Origin: Lentzea sp. NEAU-D7 | GTDB lineage: Bacteria > Actinomycetota > Actinomycetes > Mycobacteriales > Pseudonocardiaceae | Direction: 5' to 3' | Length of the DNA: 64,000 bases | Assembly (NCBI RefSeq): GCF_026242055.1 | Contig: NZ_JAPJDL010000025.1 | Span: 62,001 to 126,000, forward strand | Shown: in pieces, positions 59,014-64,000 of the stretch | How the letters are laid out: each line of letters opens with the position of its first letter | How positions within the stretch are numbered: position 1 is the stretch's first letter | Program-made: the position numbers and the translations under genes | The notes under the pieces: model-generated | The model's input: the letters and a program-made list of their open reading frames with translations, nothing else | The model's database searches: none | Told to the model about the DNA's origin: nothing

Positions 59014-60422
59014 CCTACCTGTACGTGGTCTTCGTGGTGCTCACCACCGGCCTGCTGATCGCGGGAGTCGTCGAGCAGCGCGCCCACCTGGGGGAGCTCG
59101 GCAAGATCGAGCACCGGGTGCTGGTCAACGGCATTCGCGGCAAGAGCTCGATCACCCGGCTGTGCGCCGGGGCGTTGCGCGGTGGCGGTCTGGTGACGAC
59201 GGCGAAGACGACCGGCACGGCCGCGAGGTTCATCCACCCGGACGGCAGCGAGGAACCGGTGTACCGCAAGTGGGGCATCGCGAACGTCGTCGAGCAGATC
59301 GGCATCGTGCGCCGCGCCGCCGCCTACCGCTCCGACGCGCTGGTGATCGAGTGCATGGCCGTGATGCCGGACCTGCAGGAGATCAACCAGAGCAAGCTGA
59401 TCCGGTCCACGATCGGCGTGCTGTGCAACGTGCGCGAGGACCACCTCGCCGAGATGGGACCGACGCTGGACGACGTCGCGCGCTCGCTCAGCCGGTCCAT
59501 GCCGGTGGGCGGCGTGTGCGTCACCGCCGAGCGCGACAGGCTCGAGATCCTCGAGCACGAGGCGGCGAAGCGCGACTGCGAGCTGATCGCCGTCGATCCC
59601 GAGTCGGTCACCGACGAGGAGATGGCCGGGTTCACCTGGGTCACGTTCAAGGAGAACGTCGCGATCGCGCTGGCGGTCGCCGACCTGCTCGGCGTGAACC
59701 GGCAGCTGGCGCTGGCGGGCATGTGGGCCGCGCCACCGGATCCCGGTGTGCTGTCCGTGCAGACCAGGACGCGGGACGGCAAGGAGATCAAGCTCGCCAA
59801 CGTCTTCGCGGCCAACGACCCCGAGTCGACGCTGATGAACGTCGAACGCCTGCTGGAACAGGGATCGATCAGCCGCCCGCTGCACGTCGTCATCAACTGC
59901 CGGCCGGACCGCGTCGAGCGCAACGGGCAGATGGGCGAGCTCGTGGCGCGGATCGATCCCGACCGCGTCGTGCTGATCGGCGAGCCGACCCGCAGCGCGC
60001 GGCTCAGCATCGCCGACGAGTGGCAGGACCGGGTGAGCGACCTCGGCGGTGCGCGCACCGGGGAAGACCTGCTCGACTCGATCCTCGACCACGTGGACGA
60101 CACCGTCTCCCTCATCGCCATCGGCAACATCCACGGGCAGGGCGAAGTGCTGCTGCACGCCGTCGACGAGCTCGACGAGCCCGTCCCCGCGGAGAGGCAT
60201 CACCAGGTCTCCCCACCGGTTCCCCCGCCCCCTGTTCGCAGGCAGGCACCGCCTCCGCCTCCCGTGCGCAGGCAGGCGCCGCCTCCGGTCAGGTCCCGCA
60301 CATCCATCCGCGGCCATCTCTTCGACCAGCCGCACAGGCAACAGCGGGTTCCGCGCGCGCAGCCTCCGAGACCTCATCCACAGCGTCATCCGGCGCCCAG
60401 ACCAGGAATCACCCATGACTAA
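59010..60422 (+). CDS. pgsB: Poly-gamma-glutamate synthase subunit PgsB/CapB with C-terminal extension
   Basis: The ATP-dependent amide ligase of the poly-gamma-glutamate synthase (Mur-ligase-like). After an N-terminal membrane helix (3-20), the P-loop VNGIRGKSSITRL lies at about 39-51. DALVIECMAVMPDLQEINQ, NVREDHLAEMG and VFAANDPEST are PgsB hallmarks. It has 470 residues against about 393 in B. subtilis: the extra C-terminal 75-80 residues are Pro/Arg-rich with two copies of a PPPPVRRQAPPP-like unit. GTG 59010 overlaps the sensor gene stop. No PgsA/CapA gene follows. Confidence 0.92.
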   Translation: MTYLYVVFVVLTTGLLIAGVVEQRAHLGELGKIEHRVLVNGIRGKSSITRLCAGALRGGGLVTTAKTTGTAARFIHPDGSEEPVYRKWGIANVVEQIGIVRRAAAYRSDALVIECMAVMPDLQEINQSKLIRSTIGVLCNVREDHLAEMGPTLDDVARSLSRSMPVGGVCVTAERDRLEILEHEAAKRDCELIAVDPESVTDEEMAGFTWVTFKENVAIALAVADLLGVNRQLALAGMWAAPPDPGVLSVQTRTRDGKEIKLANVFAANDPESTLMNVERLLEQGSISRPLHVVINCRPDRVERNGQMGELVARIDPDRVVLIGEPTRSARLSIADEWQDRVSDLGGARTGEDLLDSILDHVDDTVSLIAIGNIHGQGEVLLHAVDELDEPVPAERHHQVSPPVPPPPVRRQAPPPPPVRRQAPPPVRSRTSIRGHLFDQPHRQQRVPRAQPPRPHPQRHPAPRPGITHD

Positions 60423-60900
60423 CGGCGCACTTCTCCTCCCCGAGGTGGCGACGCTGGGCCTCGCCATCGGCCTGGTGTTCTCGCTGGCCTGCTACCTGAC
60501 CACTAACCTGTCGCCCGGAGGCATGATCACGCCGGGATGGCTGGCGCTGACGCTCGTCGAGGACTACCGCCGCGCCCTGCTGGTGGCCGTGATGAGCGGC
60601 GTGACGTTCGGGGCGGTCAAGCTCCTGCAGCGCGTCGTCATCCTCTACGGCAAGCGGCTGTTCGCCGCCGTCGTGCTCACCGGCGTGCTGTTGCAGTCGA
60701 CGTTGTTCCTTCTCATCCAAAGCGACTACCCGCTGCTGTTCGCGCACCAGACGCTCGGCTTCGTCGTGCCCGGCCTCATCGCCTACCAGCTGGTGCGGCA
60801 GCCGCCGCTGGTCACGATGATCGCGACCGGCGTCGTCAGCGCCGCGGGCTACGGCGTGCTGGCGAGCGGTGTCCTGGTCGGCCTGGTTCCCACGGTGTGA
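60415..60900 (+). CDS. pgsC: Poly-gamma-glutamate synthase subunit PgsC/CapC
   Basis: A 161-residue integral membrane protein, the partner of PgsB (149 residues in B. subtilis). About five TM helices are visible (12-30, 55-70, 82-104, 108-128, 135-157). The CapC-type N-terminal segment NLSPGGMITPGWLAL carries the GG-I-x-PG motif of the family. ATG 60415 overlaps the end of pgsB by 8 bp, so expression is coupled. It ends where the NlpC/P60 gene begins. Confidence 0.92.
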   Translation: MTNGALLLPEVATLGLAIGLVFSLACYLTTNLSPGGMITPGWLALTLVEDYRRALLVAVMSGVTFGAVKLLQRVVILYGKRLFAAVVLTGVLLQSTLFLLIQSDYPLLFAHQTLGFVVPGLIAYQLVRQPPLVTMIATGVVSAAGYGVLASGVLVGLVPTV

Positions 60901-60911
60901 TGGAGGTGCCG

Positions 60912-61919
60912 ATGAAGCACAAGGGCATGCTGACAGGAGCCGCTGTCGCCGTCGTCGCGCTCGTGGCCGGCGCCGTCGTGTTCTGGCCGCGGGACACCAT
61001 GGCCCCGGCAACGCCGGCGACGGAGCAGACCACCGCTCAGGCAGGGCCGGAGCTGACCTTCGAGCGCGTCGGCGGTCCGAAGAGGACTGTGGTGCGCGAC
61101 CGCGCCGGCGGCGTCGTCGCCACGTTCACCGACGAAGCGCGGACCGCGCTGATCAACGGCTCCCCGAGGTCCTTCAGCGAACCGAAGGCCACGGCGGCGA
61201 CGGTCAACACCTCGGCGTGGGTGCGGTTGCTGCCCCAGCCGTGGGCCGAGGGCGGGGAAAAGGCGAGCTGGTTCGCCGAGTGGTTCCGCACCGCCCGCCA
61301 GGACACCACCCCGGACGTCCTGGAGATCGCCACCCAGTACGCGGTCGACGCGCCGGCCGAGAAGGACGCCGCGGGCGTGCGGTTCCGCGGCGACGCGTCG
61401 TTCGGCCCGGTGAAGGCCTCCGGCGCGGGCAGGCAGGAGCAGTCGGACTTCTACGACTACCTCGGCGTGCCGTGGCCGTTCCCGAACGGCCCCGCGGGCA
61501 AGCCCGACCGCGCCCGCTACGGCGCCGTCGACTGCTCGGGGTACGTCCGGCTGGTGTTCGGCTACCGCCTGGGCATGCCGCTGCTCAACACCAACACCGC
61601 CGGACCCGGCCTGCCTCGTCGTGCCTTCGCGATCTCCGAGTTCGGCCCCGGCGTCCAGCTGGTCCGCAACGAACTGCGCCGCGCCACCAGCTACTCCGCG
61701 CTGCAGCCGGGAGATCTGGTGTTCTTCGAGGTGGAGGACGACCCCGAGACGCTCGACCACGTCGGCATCTACCTCGGCATCGACAACCGCGGCAAGCACC
61801 GCTTCATCTCCAGCAGGGAACGCATGAACGGCCCGACGATGGGCGACGTCGGCGGCACCTCCCTGCTCGACGACGGCGGTACCTACTCCACGGCGTGGCG
61901 ATCGGCCCGCCGTCTCTGA
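60912..61919 (+). CDS. Exported NlpC/P60-type cysteine peptidase
   Basis: A 335-residue protein with an N-terminal membrane/signal segment (about 8-25) and a C-terminal NlpC/P60 domain: catalytic Cys208 in YGAVDCSGYVRLVFG, LQPGDLVFF, His283 in LDHVGIYLG, and a third polar residue near 297 in KHRFISS. These enzymes cut gamma-D-glutamyl bonds in wall peptides, and the related PgdS hydrolyses poly-gamma-glutamate. ATG 60912 has GGAGGT four bases upstream; ATG 60900 overlapping the pgsC stop is the alternative. Operon position suggests release or trimming of the polymer. Confidence 0.9.
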   Translation: MKHKGMLTGAAVAVVALVAGAVVFWPRDTMAPATPATEQTTAQAGPELTFERVGGPKRTVVRDRAGGVVATFTDEARTALINGSPRSFSEPKATAATVNTSAWVRLLPQPWAEGGEKASWFAEWFRTARQDTTPDVLEIATQYAVDAPAEKDAAGVRFRGDASFGPVKASGAGRQEQSDFYDYLGVPWPFPNGPAGKPDRARYGAVDCSGYVRLVFGYRLGMPLLNTNTAGPGLPRRAFAISEFGPGVQLVRNELRRATSYSALQPGDLVFFEVEDDPETLDHVGIYLGIDNRGKHRFISSRERMNGPTMGDVGGTSLLDDGGTYSTAWRSARRL

Positions 61920-61986
61920 CCGAGGCGGCCCAGCCGGGAACGGTGATCGACCGTGCAACGGCGTTCGACCACCGCGGGAACGGGTG

Positions 61987-62340
61987 TCAGGTGTTCTCGG
62001 CCGGGTCGTCGCGAACGATCTTGCCTTCGACGTTCTTGCGCGGAACTCCGTCCACGTCCACGCAGAGTCCGAAGACCCGGTCCCTGGTGGTCCAGCCGTT
62101 GATCCGGCCCCGGTTGTTCCCGATCTGCACCCGCTGGCCGGCGATCGCGGTCACCCGGTGCAGGTACAGCGTTCCGGCGACCCGCGCCAGCACGATGTCG
62201 TCCACCTCGAGCTTCGCGGCATCGACCGGCGCGACGGTCACCAGCTGGCGGCTGCGGATCAACGGCACCATCGACGAGCCGGTCGGGCGGAACCGCACCT
62301 CCTCGCCGCCGGCGACCCGAGCCGCGACGGCATCCATCAT
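61987..62340 (-). CDS. S24/S26-like serine peptidase family protein
   Basis: A 117-residue soluble protein with the signal-peptidase/LexA-type fold: RPTGSSMVPLIRSRQLVTV (Ser23 of the SM motif) and LYLHRVTAI (His61) where ER-type signal peptidases have a Ser-His pair, then VQIGNNRGRINGW. There is no membrane anchor, which true signal peptidases have. Start at ATG 62340 is uncertain. It is convergent with the NlpC/P60 gene and follows a membrane protein gene on its own strand. Confidence 0.7.
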   Translation of the reverse strand: MMDAVAARVAGGEEVRFRPTGSSMVPLIRSRQLVTVAPVDAAKLEVDDIVLARVAGTLYLHRVTAIAGQRVQIGNNRGRINGWTTRDRVFGLCVDVDGVPRKNVEGKIVRDDPAENT

Positions 62341-62399
62341 CCCCACGCGCTGCAGCCTCGACGGCGGGCCGCACCCGCGCAATGCGTTTTCGACCTGTG

Positions 62400-62843
62400 T
62401 CAGAAGGTCGGGCAGTATTCGCCGGGCGGGCAGTTGTCCAGAACCGACACGACCCAGTACAGCAGCGACAGCGCGAGCGGCCCGACGAACAGCAGGCCGA
62501 TGAGGATCAACGCGTAGATCGGGGTCATCAGAACGGCCGTGAGGACGAACTCCGGGGGCCAAGGGCCAGACCGGAAACCCTTGGTCCACAGGGCGATGCA
62601 GCCCAGGAGCGCGGCAAGGCCCACGAAGATCCACCCCAGTGCGGGCGCGAGGGTGACCGCGATCCACGCCACCGCGACGTACACCCGGCCGAAGTGGGGC
62701 AGTTCGGAGAGCCAGGACCCGTCCAGCCCCGCGCCGAAGCCGGCCAGGAGTCCGAACGCGGCGGCGGCGACCACCGACAGGATCAGGGCGAGCCGGCCCT
62801 GGGCAGGCCATTCGGTGGCGCGGGTGGGTGGTGTCTGAGTCAT
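62400..62843 (-). CDS. Four-TM hypothetical membrane protein
   Basis: A 147-residue protein with four hydrophobic helices (about 18-40, 52-72, 75-88, 98-135). The C-terminal CPPGEYCPTF end holds two Cys. No family recognised. It starts at ATG 62843 and is divergent from the PadR gene; the 82-bp gap has two related palindromes, so it is probably repressed by that regulator. Confidence 0.75.
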   Translation of the reverse strand: MTQTPPTRATEWPAQGRLALILSVVAAAAFGLLAGFGAGLDGSWLSELPHFGRVYVAVAWIAVTLAPALGWIFVGLAALLGCIALWTKGFRSGPWPPEFVLTAVLMTPIYALILIGLLFVGPLALSLLYWVVSVLDNCPPGEYCPTF

Positions 62844-62860
62844 GGGACACCTCGTCGTGG

Positions 62861-62901
62861 ATGCTCCGTTTCAGAGCATGTCTATACTCCGAAACGGAGT
62901 A
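62861..62901. promoter_or_regulatory. Paired operator-like palindromes of the PadR region
   Basis: Core CTCCGTTTCAGAG (62864-62876, inside ATGCTC...GAGCAT) and CTCCGAAACGGAG (62887-62899, inside TACTCCG...CGGAGTA) are 12/13 identical when one is inverted, with centres 23 bp apart. They fill the gap between the membrane protein gene and padR. Confidence 0.75.
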
Positions 62902-62925
62902 CGTGGCAAGGTGGAGGAGGCGTAG

Positions 62926-63546
62926 TTGGCCGGCCGGACCAAGAAACTCACCTCGGTGTCGTACGGCATCCTGGGGCTGCTCGGGCTGCGTCCGCACACG
63001 CCCTACGAGCTGGCGCAGCAGTTCCGGCGCAGCGGCACGTTCTGGGCAACGGCCGAGAGCGTGGTCTACAACGAGCCCAAGGCGCTGGTGGCCCACGGCC
63101 TGGCCTCGGCGGCCGTCGAGGCCAACGGCGGGCGCCGCCGCACGCGTTATTCGATCACCCCGGCCGGGCAGGCGGAGCTGCGCCGCTGGCTGTCCGATCC
63201 CGCCGCCGAACCGCAGTTCCAGTTCGACGCGATGATGAAGATCCTGTTCTCCGACCTCGGCGACGAGGACGACCTGCTCGCTGCCATCGAGGCGATGCGC
63301 GCCTGGGCCGATCGAACCCAGGCCGGCGCGGCCGCGATCACGCGCGACTACACGACCGGCGACGAGCCCTACCCGGACCGGGCGCACATCGTCGGCCTGA
63401 CCCAGGCGTACCGGGTCGGACTGGCGCAGATGACCCGGCAGTGGGCGGACTGGGCCGAACAGCAGGTCCGGAGCTCGTCCGGCAGCCGCGGCACGGACTC
63501 CCTCGACCTGCTCACCCGACTGGGCACAGGCCGGACGCCCTGGTGA
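62926..63546 (+). CDS. PadR-family transcriptional regulator
   Basis: A 206-residue regulator with an N-terminal PadR winged helix (SVSYGILGLLGLRPHTPYEL; YNEPKALVAHGLAS; RRRTRYSITPAGQAELRRWL) and a C-terminal helical Vir_act_alpha_C dimerisation region (about 100-190). It begins at TTG 62926 behind a strong GGAGGAGG site. It probably represses the divergent membrane-protein gene and itself through the palindromes at 62861-62901. Confidence 0.9.
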   Translation: MAGRTKKLTSVSYGILGLLGLRPHTPYELAQQFRRSGTFWATAESVVYNEPKALVAHGLASAAVEANGGRRRTRYSITPAGQAELRRWLSDPAAEPQFQFDAMMKILFSDLGDEDDLLAAIEAMRAWADRTQAGAAAITRDYTTGDEPYPDRAHIVGLTQAYRVGLAQMTRQWADWAEQQVRSSSGSRGTDSLDLLTRLGTGRTPW

Positions 63547-63707
63547 TGCGCTGAATTTCTTGAATTCGTCGAGCATATTTTCTGATAGGCGCCTCGATTG
63601 TTCGAGTCGAATGTGTCGAATCAGTTGTCGCAGCTTGACGCGTTTCAGATTCCTCGCCAGTGTCAGGTGCGAAGAAGTATCGGTGCCCTGGCGCAGGGGA
63701 GGACTTC
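63547..63707. promoter_or_regulatory. Upstream region of the GH44-like gene
   Basis: Distinctly A/T-richer than its surroundings. It includes GAATT TCTTG AATTC (63551-63565 region) as a short dyad, and the ribosome site GGGGAGG before GTG 63708. It likely contains a regulated promoter for the secreted glycosidase; no known operator is recognised. Confidence 0.45.
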
Positions 63708-64000
63708 GTGGCAGGTAATCGGCGATTGCGGAAACCGCGATCGATCACGGCCGCCGGTGTGACGGCGTCCCTGGTCGCGGCGACGTTCACCGCTCAGACA
63801 GCCACGAGCGCCGCGGCGGCGACGGCGGGGCCCGCGCTGTCGGTGGACTCCTCCACCGCCCGGCACGCGATCAGCCCCGGCATCTACGGACTGAACGGCG
63901 GCGATCCGGCGTTCAACGCCGAGATCGGTCAGACGGTGGCCCGCTGGGGCGGCAACGCGTCCAGCCGCTACAACTTCAAGAACCGCACGCACAACACCGG
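63708..64000 (+). CDS. Secreted GH44-like glycoside hydrolase, partial
   Basis: The first 97 residues of a secreted enzyme cut by the right edge. A signal peptide (about 1-38, SITAAGVTASLVAATFTA, then ATSAAAATAG) precedes LSVDSSTARHAISPGIYGLNG and TVARWGGNASSRYNFKN, which match the start of family 44 endoglucanase/xyloglucanase catalytic domains (SPxIYGxN and RWGGNxxxRYN). The predicted role is plant beta-glucan degradation outside the cell. The catalytic glutamates lie beyond the window. Confidence 0.8.
   Translation, partial: MAGNRRLRKPRSITAAGVTASLVAATFTAQTATSAAAATAGPALSVDSSTARHAISPGIYGLNGGDPAFNAEIGQTVARWGGNASSRYNFKNRTHNT

Noticed and set aside
1..64000. CRISPR arrays, tRNA/rRNA genes, insertion sequences or prophage genes
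   Set aside because: No regularly spaced repeats, cloverleaf-like segments, transposase or integrase motifs were seen in either strand.

Overview
The window is very GC-rich, densely coded DNA with many GTG starts, ATGA/GTGA stop-start overlaps and almost no TA-rich sequence. Gene content (SARP regulator, secondary-metabolite deoxysugar genes, a crowd of GAF-ANTAR proteins, RsbQ/RsbP, DUF3152, a LAL regulator) points to a filamentous actinomycete. A member of the Pseudonocardiales (Saccharothrix/Lentzea/Amycolatopsis-like) is my inference; no rRNA or other marker fixes the genus. No tRNA, rRNA, CRISPR array or insertion sequence was seen.

Region 1 (1-14000) is the right flank of a secondary-metabolite cluster that continues off the left edge. 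It holds a partial dTDP-glucose synthase, an NDP-hexose 2,3-dehydratase, a tandem ABM-domain protein, an LLM flavin oxidoreductase, a secreted DUF3224 protein, a GNAT, two 14-TM exporters, a VOC protein, a natural-product glycosyltransferase, an AsnB-type amidotransferase, a YceI protein and a SARP activator. This looks like a glycosylated, probably amidated (perhaps aromatic polyketide) product. An FMN reductase follows. It shares a 19-bp-spacer, MerR-type promoter with one of the exporters.

Region 2 (14000-26400) is a stress/partner-switching signalling island: six GAF-ANTAR or GAF-ANTAR-like proteins, a sigma-region-4-only microprotein coupled to a TPR-like protein, two RsbW-like ATPases, and a tightly overlapping rsbQ-rsbP-STAS operon. 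RecQ and DUF1360 genes sit inside it.

Region 3 (26400-36100) is DNA repair and cell envelope: a LigD-type ligase, a bifunctional penicillin-binding protein with a repeated proline tail, a GH25 muramidase, small secreted proteins, then a coupled set encoding a DivIVA-like coiled coil, a USP-like protein, a DUF3152 metalloprotease-like protein and a GT4 glycosyltransferase.

Region 4 (36000-50000) is a patchwork of small regulator-plus-enzyme modules (MarR/VOC, amidohydrolase/flavin reductase/SDRs, twin XRE-MmyB regulators, AraC, DUF1761/AKR, MarR/cupin, methyltransferase/exporter). Several have clear operator palindromes.

Region 5 (50000-64000) has a LAL regulator, two alpha/beta hydrolases, DUF1345, then a poly-gamma-glutamate-type locus: a kinase-less tandem sensor/HAMP membrane protein, PgsB (CapB) with a proline/arginine tail, PgsC (CapC), and an exported NlpC/P60 hydrolase, with a divergent membrane-anchored protein that may act on the polymer. 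No PgsA/CapA is present. The window ends with an S26-like protein, a PadR regulator with paired operators, and the start of a secreted GH44-like glycosidase.
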